A stretch of 38,329 nucleotides of DNA from an uncultured Brachyspira sp. (GCF_944390845.1 NZ_CALXRM010000027.1:1-38329), one strand, 5' to 3'; shown: positions 18,052 through 26,467, numbered from the stretch's first letter. Numbers and translations: made by a program. Notes: generated by a model not told the origin, from the letters alone.

Positions 18052-19506
18052 ATGTCAGATAAAAAATTAACAACTGAATTCGGTGCTCCGGTTGAAAATA
18101 ATCAGCATTCTATGACAGCAGGTGCCAGAGGACCTATGCTTTTACAAGATGTATGGTTTATGGAAAAGATGGCACATTTTGATAGAGAAGTTATACCTGA
18201 AAGAAGAATGCATGCCAAAGGTTCAGGTGCTTATGGTACATTCACTGTAACTCATGATATTACACAATACACTAAGGCAAAAATATTCTCAGAAGTTGGA
18301 AAGAAAACTGATTTATTTGTAAGATTTTCTACAGTGGCAGGTGAGAGAGGTGCAGCAGATGCTGAAAGAGATATAAGAGGTTTTGCTATTAAATTCTATA
18401 CTGAAGAAGGAAACTGGGATTTAGTTGGAAATAACACTCCAGTATTCTATTTCAGAGATCCTTTAAAATTCCCAGATTTGAATCACGCTGTAAAAAGAGA
18501 TCCAAAAACTAATATGAGAAGTGCTCAAAATAAATGGGACTTCCTCACTTCTTTGCCTGAAGCTATTCACCAAATAACTATAGATATGAGCGACAGAGGT
18601 ATACCTTACAGCTACAGACATATGCATGGATTCAGCAGTCATGCTTATAGTTTCATAAATAAAGATAATAAAAGATTCTGGGTAAAATTCCATTTCAAAA
18701 CTCAGCAGGGAATTAAAAATTTAACAGATGAAGAAGCTGCAGCAATCATAGCAAAAGACAGAGAAAGTTCTCAAAGAGATTTATTTGACGCTATTGAAAG
18801 AGGCGACTATCCAAGATGGAACATGAAAATACAAATAATGACTGAAGAACAAGCAAATGCAAGCAAAAGAAATCCATTTGACTTAACAAAAACTTGGTCA
18901 CAAAAAGAATATCCTTTAATCGATGTTGGTGTTTTAGAATTAAATAAAAACCCTGAAAACTATTTCGCTGAAGTAGAACAGTCAGCATTCAGTCCTTCTA
19001 CAATAGTTCCTGGTATAGGATTCTCTCCTGATAGAATGCTTCAAGGAAGATTATTCTCATACACTGATACTCAAAGATACAGATTAGGTGTTAATTATTC
19101 AAGCATACCTGTAAATGCTCCAAGATGTCCATTCCACTCATTCCATAAAGATGGTTCTATGAGAGTTGATTCTAATAATGGTTCTGCTGTACAATATGAA
19201 CCTAATTCTCAAGGAGAATGGAAAGAACAAAAAGAATATTCTGAGCCGCCTTTGAAACTTTTCGGAGATGCTTACAGATATGATCATAGAGAAGATGATG
19301 ACGATTACTACACAGATGCAAGAGCTTTATTCAATCTTATGACAGATGCTCAAAAACAAGTATTATTTGAAAATACTGCAAGAGATATGGAAACAGTTAC
19401 TAAAGAAGTAAAATTGAAACATATTAAAAATTGTATGAATGTTGATAAAGCTTATGGTCTTGGCGTTGCTAAAGCTATGGGTATAAATGAAAACGAAATA
19501 CAATAA
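18052..19506 (+). CDS. katA: Monofunctional heme catalase, 484 aa
   Basis: Disproportionates hydrogen peroxide to water and oxygen. Length and sequence fit the small-subunit clade. Visible motifs: the active-site block [20 protein letters not shown] with catalytic His 54; the [11 protein letters not shown] block; the distal Asn pair in VGNNTPVF (127/128); and the proximal heme motif [14 protein letters not shown] with heme-ligand Tyr 337. No signal peptide, so cytoplasmic. An ideal AAGGAG lies seven bases before the ATG. A promoter and a possible PerR-type site lie upstream, and a clear terminator follows at 19528-19568. Divergent hemH suggests linked control of heme completion and catalase. 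Codons are somewhat richer in G/C than the neighbours, as expected for a highly expressed gene. Confidence 0.97.
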   Translation: MSDKKLTTEFGAPVENNQHSMTAGARGPMLLQDVWFMEKMAHFDREVIPERRMHAKGSGAYGTFTVTHDITQYTKAKIFSEVGKKTDLFVRFSTVAGERGAADAERDIRGFAIKFYTEEGNWDLVGNNTPVFYFRDPLKFPDLNHAVKRDPKTNMRSAQNKWDFLTSLPEAIHQITIDMSDRGIPYSYRHMHGFSSHAYSFINKDNKRFWVKFHFKTQQGIKNLTDEEAAAIIAKDRESSQRDLFDAIERGDYPRWNMKIQIMTEEQANASKRNPFDLTKTWSQKEYPLIDVGVLELNKNPENYFAEVEQSAFSPSTIVPGIGFSPDRMLQGRLFSYTDTQRYRLGVNYSSIPVNAPRCPFHSFHKDGSMRVDSNNGSAVQYEPNSQGEWKEQKEYSEPPLKLFGDAYRYDHREDDDDYYTDARALFNLMTDAQKQVLFENTARDMETVTKEVKLKHIKNCMNVDKAYGLGVAKAMGINENEIQ

Positions 19507-19527
19507 AATATAGTATATAAATAAAAT

Positions 19528-19568
19528 GCAGTTAATATATTAAAACAATATATTAACTGTATTTTTTT
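19528..19568 (+). terminator. Terminator of katA
   Basis: GCAGTTAATATATT (19528-19541) pairs with AATATATTAACTGT (19547-19560), with one G-U at the base, a five-base loop and a following T-run. It lies 22 bases after the katA stop. Confidence 0.92.
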
Positions 19569-19628
19569 ATTAATATTTATATGACAAGTATTACATATCT
19601 CCTACTTTAGAAACATTACAATTTTGTA

Positions 19629-19730
19629 TATACCTAAACAACTATATTTTGTCAATTTTTGTTTTTTCAATTTTATTGTTTGTGGTGGCTTTGCCCCCAC
19701 ACCCCCAGTTCTTTTGTTGGCACAAAGAAC
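19629..19730 (+). repeat. Dispersed structured repeat, family A, right copy
   Basis: The gap 19507-20050 holds the katA terminator and then repeats, with no credible gene. This copy begins TATACCTAAACAACT and TATATTTTGTCAA, then has hairpin 1 (TGTGGTGGC-TTT-GCCCCCACA, 19681-19701) and hairpin 2 (19708-19730: a 9-bp stem with one bulged T and a TGGC loop). Relative to the left copy, pairs near the base of hairpin 1 and at the base of hairpin 2 are swapped on both sides (C-G to G-C), which preserves pairing. Its reverse complement lies at 16690-16790. Confidence 0.8.
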
Positions 19731-19823
19731 CAAAAAGACTGCATTTTTAGTTTAAATCTAGGTTATACCATACATTTAATACATATATTTTTTAATATAA
19801 AGTTCTAGCAATTGCGTTTTTTG

Positions 19824-19961
19824 CAACTTTTTTGTGCGGCAAAAAAGTTGATAATATTACATAATGTGCAGTAGTTGGCAAAATGAAATCGTTTCAGTAT
19901 ATACTGAAAATTTTTAAATTTGTCAACTTATGCACTTTATATATAATTATCAACTTTTTTG
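19824..19961. repeat. Long nested palindrome with alternative hairpin
   Basis: Three nested arm pairs share one centre (19900.5): the perfect 16-base outer arms 19840-19855 and 19946-19961; the 14-of-17 matched inner arms 19867-19883 and 19918-19934 (one base either way); and a perfect 18-base apex palindrome 19892-19909 (TTTCAGTATATACTGAAA). The left outer arm can instead pair with CAACTTTTTT at 19824-19833 to form a local 10-bp hairpin around GTGCGGC. The right half overlaps the block related to 16483-16584. Confidence 0.8.
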
Positions 19962-20050
19962 ACGTGACTTCATCAAAGAACCATACGAAGTACTCCTACA
20001 GCAAAAATGCAAATTAAAAAATTTATAAAATATAATCTTATTATCATTTC

Positions 20051-21802
20051 TTATTTTTCTATATACCAAGAAGGAGGATTACTTTCTATAGGCGAATTTG
20101 AAAAAGCATATTTCATATTAACATTTTCTCCTAAATTCCAAGATTCCAAATCCTGATTAAAATTAATACAATAGGCAAAGGCAAATGATATATCTTTTAC
20201 ATTAGAAAGATTCCATTTGTCTAAAGGCTGATTGAAACTTGAAGCCCCTTTAAACATTCCGTGTATAGATTCAATATTACTCATATCCCAATCATTCAAA
20301 GGCTGATTAAAACTTTTAGCTTCCTCAAACATAGAATATAATTTTTTTACTTTGCTTATATTCCATTTGGAAATATCCTGATTAAATGAATATGCATTTT
20401 CAAACATCCTTTCCATATTTTCAACATTAGAAACATTCCAATTACTTAAATCACTGTCAAAACTTGAACAATAAACAAACATAGAAGCCATATACTTTAC
20501 ATTAGAAACGTTCCAATTATTAAGAGGCTGATTGAATCTAGTACACCTGTAAAACATATATCTCATATTAATAACTTTAGATACATTCCATCTTTCTATA
20601 TTATGATTAAAATATAAAGCATTATTAAACATATTATGCATATCTTCTACGTTTGAAGTATCCCAAGTTTCTATGCCGTCAAATTTTTTAAGTTTTGAAT
20701 TCTGAAATAATCCTGACATATCAGTTATTAATCTAGTATCTATTTTATTAAATTTTACTTTTTCTTTTATCAATTTTAATAATTCTGCTTTGTCTTTAGG
20801 TTTATACTTTTCATCATCTTTTAATTCTATTTTTTTAGATTTTGATTTTTTATATTCTTTTATTATACTTTCTTTATTTTCAATTAGTTCTTTTAATTCA
20901 TCATAATAAGTATTTTCAAGTTTATTAATAAAATCTTTAAGTTTATTATATTTAATAACTTCTTTATACACTTCTTTTATATCACAGTTTTCAAGCATAT
21001 TTAAAAGTTTTTTCCTATCATTTACTTTTTTAGATATAAAATAAATATTTAATATAGATTTTATGTCTTTAAAAGAAGAAGCACCCGAAAAAAATTCCCA
21101 AATAGAACAGCCTTCATTAATGATCCAATTTTCTATAGAATAATTAAAACTTTCAGCACCGCTAAACATATGAGCAATTCTTCTTACATTAGAAACATTC
21201 CAACTATTGATATCCTGATTAAAACTTTTAGCTTCCTCAAACATAGCAGTCATCTCTTCTACTTTACTTACATTCCAATTATTAAGAGGCTGATTAAAAT
21301 TATAAGCTTTTGAAAACATACTTTCCATATTTTCAACATTAGAAGTGTCCCAATTATTTAAATTCTGATTAAAATTTATAGCTTTATAAAACATACATCT
21401 CATACTAAGTACATTAGAAGTATTCCATTTATCTAAAGACTGATTAAAACTTTCAGCTTCAGAAAACATAAACTCCATATCTTTTACATTAGAAACGTCC
21501 CAGTCATTTAAAGGCTGATTAAATTTTTTAGCACTTGAAAACATACCAGACATATTAGTAACTTTTGAAACATTCCAATTATTTATGTTTGAATTAAAAT
21601 AAGAAGCTCCCATAAACATTTCAGACATATCTGTAACATTTGAAGTATCCCAATTTTCTATGCCGTCAAAATTTTCTCTCTTGCTATTTGCAAATAAATA
21701 TTTCATATCGGTAATTAAACTTGTATCTATATCACCCAAATAAATATTTTCATCTTTTACTAATTCTTTTAATTCATCTTTAATTTGAGGTTTATATTTC
21801 AT
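20051..21802 (-). CDS. DUF285/BspA-like 25-residue-repeat protein, 583 aa, internally duplicated
   Basis: Two homologous halves. Each opens with a YKP...ELxxL(I/V)K segment and ID(T)xLITDM...LFxNSK...FDGIExWDTSNV, then has seven full 25-residue units of the form W-[ND]-[VT]-S-x-V-x-x-M-x-x-MF-x-x-A-x-x-FNQ-x-L/I and one degenerate unit. The halves (about 1-245 and 320-583) are joined by a Lys/Glu/Asn-rich helical linker. This repeat type is known from Brachyspira, mycoplasmas and other gut bacteria, and is described there as a horizontally spread amphipathic repeat. No signal peptide, lipobox or anchor is visible, so either it is cytoplasmic or it is exported by an unrecognised route. AAGGAA precedes ATG 21802. 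No terminator is evident after the stop. Confidence 0.88.
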   Translation of the reverse strand: MKYKPQIKDELKELVKDENIYLGDIDTSLITDMKYLFANSKRENFDGIENWDTSNVTDMSEMFMGASYFNSNINNWNVSKVTNMSGMFSSAKKFNQPLNDWDVSNVKDMEFMFSEAESFNQSLDKWNTSNVLSMRCMFYKAINFNQNLNNWDTSNVENMESMFSKAYNFNQPLNNWNVSKVEEMTAMFEEAKSFNQDINSWNVSNVRRIAHMFSGAESFNYSIENWIINEGCSIWEFFSGASSFKDIKSILNIYFISKKVNDRKKLLNMLENCDIKEVYKEVIKYNKLKDFINKLENTYYDELKELIENKESIIKEYKKSKSKKIELKDDEKYKPKDKAELLKLIKEKVKFNKIDTRLITDMSGLFQNSKLKKFDGIETWDTSNVEDMHNMFNNALYFNHNIERWNVSKVINMRYMFYRCTRFNQPLNNWNVSNVKYMASMFVYCSSFDSDLSNWNVSNVENMERMFENAYSFNQDISKWNISKVKKLYSMFEEAKSFNQPLNDWDMSNIESIHGMFKGASSFNQPLDKWNLSNVKDISFAFAYCINFNQDLESWNLGENVNMKYAFSNSPIESNPPSWYIEK

Positions 21803-21966
21803 TATTATGTTTCCTTATTGTTTTTTATATTCTATATTTTTTGCTATATTTTTCAATTTTTTATTATTCTATTTAATTTTATTTTCACCTACCCACCCTT
21901 TAAACTTGCTAATTCAATTTGATATTTATACATTATTTTTCTTTTAAACCTAATCTGAAATTCTAA

Positions 21967-22087
21967 CACCCACCCAAATGTTAATTAAACTTATAACCTA
22001 ATCAACGCACGGTAAACGCATTTTTATAATAAATTATAATTGTATTAATAATTAAAATTATATTTTCAGCATTATTCTGCGTGCGGT
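21967..22087. repeat. Dispersed intergenic repeat, family B, copy 2
   Basis: The gap 21803-22181 contains CACCCACCCAA (21967-21977), ACGCACGGT (22005-22013) and ATTCTGCGTGCGGT (22074-22087), in the same order and nearly the same spacing as 6428-6548, while the AT-rich filler has diverged. CGCACG 22006-22011 can pair with CGTGCG 22080-22085. A related CCCACCCTTTAA lies near 21893. The LysM terminator follows; nothing else is seen in the gap. Confidence 0.7.
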
Positions 22088-22121
22088 TAGATAAACAAAT
22101 TTTATTTTGAAAACATTTAAT

Positions 22122-22159
22122 AAAAAAATAGCCATGCATGAATTAATCATACATGGCTA
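22122..22159 (-). terminator. Terminator of the lipoprotein-LysM operon
   Basis: On the - strand TAGCCATGTATG pairs with CATGCATGGCTA around a short loop, then a U-run. The single + strand mismatch becomes a G-U pair on the - strand. Confidence 0.92.
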
Positions 22160-22181
22160 CTTAATTTCTAATTAACTAATA

Positions 22182-24035
22182 TTATTGAGCAGTTTGTGCA
22201 GGTTCTGTATCAGTAGCTGTAGTTGCATTGCCTTCAGCAGCTGTATTTTGTTGCTGTTGATTTCTCAATATCATAGCTTCATCATAAGTTATGTATTCCA
22301 TATTAGGATCATAAGTACCAGATCTTTGTTCACCGTTCATACTAGGTATAGTTAATACTTGACCAGGTAATATTAAGTCTGGATTATTAGGATCTCTTAA
22401 TATATTTCTGTTAGCTTGATATAATCTGTACCATTGTATAGGATCATTGTATATGAATGAATAACCAGCTATTCTCCATAAAGCATCAGTTAAAGGAGTT
22501 CTTTGTACAACTGTATAATACATAGGAAGTACAGTAACTTTACCTTCAGTATTAACTGTTTGACCAGTAGTACCGTCTATTATCTGACCTTTTTCACCAT
22601 CGCCGTCACCTTCTACTAAATCACCATCACCAGGTCTCTTAGGTCCCATTTCATATATAGCATTCATAGTGTTGTTAGCTTCTTCAAGTTTTTCTCTAGC
22701 TAAAGCATTATCATTATTAGTTAATGCATCTTCAGCTTCTTTTATAACTTGAGAAAGATTTTGATCTTCTTCACTATCAGGGATTATATAACCATCATCA
22801 ACAAGCTGCTGATATCTAGCTTTAAGATCATCTAATTGTCTTTGATTTTCTTCTCTAGCTATAGTATCGTTCATATTGTTAACTAAATCGTCCATAGCTT
22901 TAGAAGCTTCTAATGCTTTTTGACTAGCAGCAGCAGGATCAGTTTCAGCTAACTTATTAGCATCAGCTAAAAGAGTAGATATATTTTGATCTGTTTCATC
23001 ACCTTTAGTAATAGTGTTATCATTTACAAGAGTATCATATTTTTCTTGTGCATTAGCAATATCTTGCTTAGCTTTAGCAATAGCATCTGCTTTTTCTTTA
23101 GCAAGAGCTTCTTGTTCAGCTTTCTTTCTAGCTTCTTCTTCAGCTTTTTTCTTAGCTTCAGCTTCTGCTTTAGCTTTAGCCTCTGCTTCAGCTTTTCTCT
23201 TAGCTTCAGCAGCAGCTTTTGCTTTAGCCTCTGCTTCAGCTTTCTTCTTAGCTTCAGCAGCAGCTTTTGCTTTAGCTTCTGCTTCTGCTTTTGCCTTAGC
23301 AGCAGCGGCAGCTTTCTCAGCAGCAGCTTTTGCATCTGCTTCTGCTTTAGTTATACCAGCAAGAGCAGCAGCAACATTTTGCTGTACACTAGCAAAGTTA
23401 TCAGATTTTAAAGCTTCATCAGCTTTAGCTAAAGCACCAGAAACAGTTTTATCATTATTGTCACCAGCTTTTATACTTTTACCTAAAGCAGCATTATACT
23501 TACCTCTAGCATCAGCTATAGCTTTAGAAGCAGTATCTCTTTCTCTGCCTAAATAACCTTCTTTAACAGTATTAGCAGATGCTAAAGCATTGCTATAAGA
23601 TGTTAAAACAGTAGTAAAAGTATTAGAAGCTGCAGTAAATTCTTCATCAGTTTTAGCAGTAGCGTCTGCAGCAGGTATGCTTCCTATATTAGAGTTACCT
23701 TCTTCAAAATATTTTAAAGCTTGTTCATAAGTAGCTTTAAATTGATTATCAGTAGAAGCACCCATTTGATTTATTTCAGTTATTGCATTATTAGCATCAT
23801 TTTTAGTCTTATTAATTCTAGCATTCATAAGTCTGTAGAATAATGCCATTTGAGCTTTATCTATACTTAAAGATGCCTCTTGAGACTTATCATAAGATTG
23901 TTGATATTGACCTTGGTTTTGAAGATCATCAGCTTCCTGAGTTATTCTAGCAGCATCTTCATAAGTTTGTGCCGGTAAAATAGACCAAGTAAAAGATAAT
24001 AATGCTACAGTAGCCATTATTTTTTTTATTTTCAT
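22182..24035 (-). CDS. Exported coiled-coil LysM-domain protein, 617 aa
   Basis: The signal peptide ends near SILPAQ (about residue 23). A helical region with repeated A/K/N/D patterns follows, then an extended Ala-Lys-Glu coiled coil (about 235-325) built of AEAKAKAAAEAKKKAE-type units, as in TolA-like periplasmic spacers. Two DELEA-type helical repeats come next. A C-terminal LysM domain lies at about 505-565 (YYTVVQRTPLTDALWRIAG to LILPGQVLTIPSM), expected to bind peptidoglycan, and a Gln/Thr/Ala-rich tail ends the protein. ATG 24035 is chosen over the GTG at 24038 because AAGGAG lies six bases before the ATG. It is 15 bases downstream of the lipoprotein gene, in one operon. The likely role is an envelope spacer between peptidoglycan and a membrane. 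The layout recalls the treponemal TmpA/TmpB pair, but homology is not claimed. Confidence 0.87.
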   Translation of the reverse strand: MKIKKIMATVALLSFTWSILPAQTYEDAARITQEADDLQNQGQYQQSYDKSQEASLSIDKAQMALFYRLMNARINKTKNDANNAITEINQMGASTDNQFKATYEQALKYFEEGNSNIGSIPAADATAKTDEEFTAASNTFTTVLTSYSNALASANTVKEGYLGRERDTASKAIADARGKYNAALGKSIKAGDNNDKTVSGALAKADEALKSDNFASVQQNVAAALAGITKAEADAKAAAEKAAAAAKAKAEAEAKAKAAAEAKKKAEAEAKAKAAAEAKRKAEAEAKAKAEAEAKKKAEEEARKKAEQEALAKEKADAIAKAKQDIANAQEKYDTLVNDNTITKGDETDQNISTLLADANKLAETDPAAASQKALEASKAMDDLVNNMNDTIAREENQRQLDDLKARYQQLVDDGYIIPDSEEDQNLSQVIKEAEDALTNNDNALAREKLEEANNTMNAIYEMGPKRPGDGDLVEGDGDGEKGQIIDGTTGQTVNTEGKVTVLPMYYTVVQRTPLTDALWRIAGYSFIYNDPIQWYRLYQANRNILRDPNNPDLILPGQVLTIPSMNGEQRSGTYDPNMEYITYDEAMILRNQQQQNTAAEGNATTATDTEPAQTAQ

Positions 24036-24050
24036 CACTTACTCCTTATA

Positions 24051-24671
24051 TTAATTCTGTTCCTGTTCAAAGGCTTCAACTTCTTGCATCATTTTTTCTA
24101 ACTGAGCTAAACGCTCTTTAACTAATCTTAAAGCCTCATCACTTTTATCAAATTGCTCTTTAGTTTTATTATACAAATCTGTATATGCAACTTTAGCTTG
24201 ATAAAGCTTGTCTACCATAACTCTATAGTCTTTAGTTTCAGCAGTATACATTGCATTAGCTTCCTGATATACAGTATCAGCACTAGCAAACTCATCTGCA
24301 TACATTACGCTGGCTTTAATTTCTATAGCGTTAGTAGCACTTTCATCAGTTTGTTTTTTCAAGATTTCAGAATAAGGTGGTAAACCCTTGTCTAAAACTA
24401 TGTTGTAATTAGTTTCAGCAGCTAATAGTAATTCTTTAGCTTTTGCAGCCTCATCCTTATTTTCTTCTTTCATGATAATATCAGCTTCAGCATAACCTTT
24501 TTCTGCTATGTCAAAATCTTCTGGAGCAAATGTTTTTATCTCAGAATATTTGTTTACCACGGTATCTCTTAGGGCAGTTACCCTTTCGTATTCTTTTACT
24601 GGTAAACCGCCGCATGAAATAAGCATCAAAGCTATTAAGGTGATAAAACCAATTTGTACCTTTAATTTCAT
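24051..24671 (-). CDS. Lipoprotein, 206 aa, helical, cotranscribed with the LysM protein
   Basis: The signal sequence ends L-I-S-C-G-G (Cys 20), a good lipobox. The mature protein is alpha-helical with heptad-like spacing and ends in a Glu/Gln-rich coiled coil (LAQLEKMMQEVEAFEQEQN). Motifs such as FAPEDFDIAEKGYAEADIIM and ASADTVYQEANAMY look like repeated helical hairpins of a kind found in spirochaete envelope proteins annotated only as hypothetical. GGAGG lies 12 bases before the ATG, slightly far. A long leader (about 115 bases) follows the promoter at 24794-24821. First gene of a two-gene operon. It probably forms an envelope complex with the LysM protein (inference from the operon). Confidence 0.85.
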   Translation of the reverse strand: MKLKVQIGFITLIALMLISCGGLPVKEYERVTALRDTVVNKYSEIKTFAPEDFDIAEKGYAEADIIMKEENKDEAAKAKELLLAAETNYNIVLDKGLPPYSEILKKQTDESATNAIEIKASVMYADEFASADTVYQEANAMYTAETKDYRVMVDKLYQAKVAYTDLYNKTKEQFDKSDEALRLVKERLAQLEKMMQEVEAFEQEQN

Positions 24672-24793
24672 AATTAGATTAATCCTCCCAATCTTTATTT
24701 TATAAAATATATTTTATGGCTTACTGAAAATAAAACCATAATTATTAAAATAAGAAAAAAATTAATTATAAAAAAACTATAATTATGTTAACT

Positions 24794-24821
24794 ATATTAT
24801 TATTAACGGTATAAAAGTCAA
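24794..24821 (-). promoter_or_regulatory. Promoter of the lipoprotein-LysM operon
   Basis: TTGACT (24816-24821), 16 bases, TAATAT (24794-24799) on the - strand. The start would be near 24787, giving a leader of about 115 bases in which I see no riboswitch-like structure. The rest of 24672-25012 holds only AT-rich DNA and the gltD terminator. Confidence 0.55.
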
Positions 24822-24947
24822 GTTCTTTTACAACTTTTTGTAGATTTATACAATTAAGACATCACAAAATGATGAAAAAAATGAATTTTATAAAATATTT
24901 TTTGTTAATTTATATTTTTTTAAAAAATTAGTATTAAATATAAAAAT

Positions 24948-24978
24948 AAAAAAGGAAGCTAAAAAGCCTCCTTTTTTT
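24948..24978 (-). terminator. Terminator of gltD
   Basis: AAAGGAGGCT pairs with AGCTTCCTTT on the - strand with a four-base loop and a U-run. One pair is G-U only on the - strand. Confidence 0.9.
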
Positions 24979-25012
24979 ATTACTTATTAGTAATTTAATT
25001 TATTATTTTTAA

Positions 25013-26413
25013 TTATTTATTAGACAAATATTTATCTATACCAGCAGCAGCTCTTTTACCATCACCAATAGCAAGAATAACTGTAGCAGAACCACGAGCA
25101 GCGTCACCGCCTGCAAATACACCTTCTAAAGAAGTAGCACCTGTTTCTTCATCTATAACATAAGTGCCTTTTTTAGTAGTTTGTAACTCTGGTACTTTTC
25201 TTGAGATAAGTGGGTTTGGAGTAGTACCTATAGCAATAATAACTGCATCAACTTCTATATCTTCAGTTTTGCCTTCAACAGCAACTGGTTTTCTTCTTCC
25301 GTCAGCATCTGCTTCTCCAAGTTCCATAACTTGAGTTCTTACTGCTTTTACATTGTCGTTTTCATCGCCAAGAACTTCTAAAGGAGCTCTTAAGAATCTG
25401 AAATCAACACCTTCTTCCATAGCGTGATGTACTTCTTCTACTCTTGCTGGAAGTTCTTTTTCAGTTCTTCTGTAAATACAGTAAACTTTTTCAGCGCCTA
25501 ATCTAACAGCAGTTCTGCAAGCATCCATTGCTACGTTACCGCCGCCTAATACAGCTACTTTTTTATGTTTAATAATAGGAGTATCTACTTCAGGGAATTT
25601 ATAAGCACCCATTAAATTAACTCTAGTTAAATATTCATTAGCAGAATATACTCCGCAGAAGTTTTCACCAGGTATTTTTAAGAATACTGGTAAACCAGCA
25701 CCAGTACCTAAGAATATAGCATCATACTCTTTTCTTAACTCTTGGAAATCTAAAGAAATACCAGCAACTTCATTTATTTTGAATTTTACGCCATCTTTCT
25801 TAAGGTTTTCTACTTCATGAGCTACTAATTCTTTTGGTAAACGGAATTCAGGGATACCATACATTAATACTCCGCCAATTGTATGTAAAGCTTCTAATAC
25901 AGTAACATCATAACCTAATTTGATTAAGTCGCCAGCACAAGCCAAACCTGCAGGACCAGCACCTATTATACATACTTTTTTACCGTTTTTTTCTACTTTT
26001 AAATCTTCATGCTGAGCATGTTTTCTTTCATAATCAGCAACAAACATTTCTAATTTACCAATAGCAACTGGTTCGAATTTTTTACCAACAACACATCTTT
26101 GTTCGCATTGTTCTTCCTGAGGACATACTCTTCCGCAAGCAGCTGGCAATGCATTAGTTTCTTTAATTTTTTTAGCAGCTTCTAAGAATTTCTTTTCAGC
26201 AATAAGACTAATAAATTCTGGAATTTTTACCTTAGCAGGACAACCTTCCATACAATGAGGTACTTTACAATCTAAACATCTTAAAGATTCAGTATAAGCC
26301 TGCTCTTCTGTATATCCCAAAGGTACTTCTTTAAAATCTTTACTGCGTTCCTCCGGACTTCTAGTAGGCATTTGTTGTCTAGGTATTTCACCTAATTTTG
26401 ATCTTGGTGGCAT
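25013..26413 (-). CDS. gltD: NAD(P)H-dependent glutamate-synthase small-subunit-type flavoprotein, 466 aa
   Basis: N-terminal domain with two cysteine clusters for [4Fe-4S] centres (Cys 46, 49, 54, 58 and Cys 93, 97, 103, 107). Then comes an FAD site (GAGPAGLACAGDL near 152), an NAD(P)H site (GGGNVAMDACRTAVRLGAEKV) with YRRTEKELPARVEEV, and the C-terminal FAD motif GGDAARGSATVILAIGDGKRAA. Length fits the single-chain GltA/GltD-like family. No glutamate-synthase large subunit or NfnA-type partner is adjacent. It may therefore be a stand-alone NADPH oxidoreductase, pair with a subunit encoded elsewhere, or act in electron bifurcation. AGGAG precedes ATG 26413. It has its own promoter and terminator, so it is monocistronic. 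Confidence 0.9.
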   Translation of the reverse strand: MPPRSKLGEIPRQQMPTRSPEERSKDFKEVPLGYTEEQAYTESLRCLDCKVPHCMEGCPAKVKIPEFISLIAEKKFLEAAKKIKETNALPAACGRVCPQEEQCEQRCVVGKKFEPVAIGKLEMFVADYERKHAQHEDLKVEKNGKKVCIIGAGPAGLACAGDLIKLGYDVTVLEALHTIGGVLMYGIPEFRLPKELVAHEVENLKKDGVKFKINEVAGISLDFQELRKEYDAIFLGTGAGLPVFLKIPGENFCGVYSANEYLTRVNLMGAYKFPEVDTPIIKHKKVAVLGGGNVAMDACRTAVRLGAEKVYCIYRRTEKELPARVEEVHHAMEEGVDFRFLRAPLEVLGDENDNVKAVRTQVMELGEADADGRRKPVAVEGKTEDIEVDAVIIAIGTTPNPLISRKVPELQTTKKGTYVIDEETGATSLEGVFAGGDAARGSATVILAIGDGKRAAAGIDKYLSNK

Positions 26414-26467
26414 ATATCTCTCCTATTTAGGTATTTTTAACTTCATTTAATTAATTTACTTGCAAAT

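Noticed and set aside
16315-20050. Insertion sequence or transposon around hemH-katA
   Set aside because: Inverted repeats are present, but there is no transposase frame, no clear target-site duplication at the outer ends, and the repeats are also partly present elsewhere (6714). Kept only as a dispersed repeat.
23014-23556. + strand open frame of 180 codons (Ala/Ser-rich) and other frames in the same stretch
   Set aside because: Shadow of the Ala-Lys-Glu coiled-coil region of the LysM gene; low-complexity codons leave several frames open.
24672-24790. Long leader of the lipoprotein operon as a riboswitch
   Set aside because: No GC-paired stems or known riboswitch motif could be found; it appears to be plain AT-rich leader.
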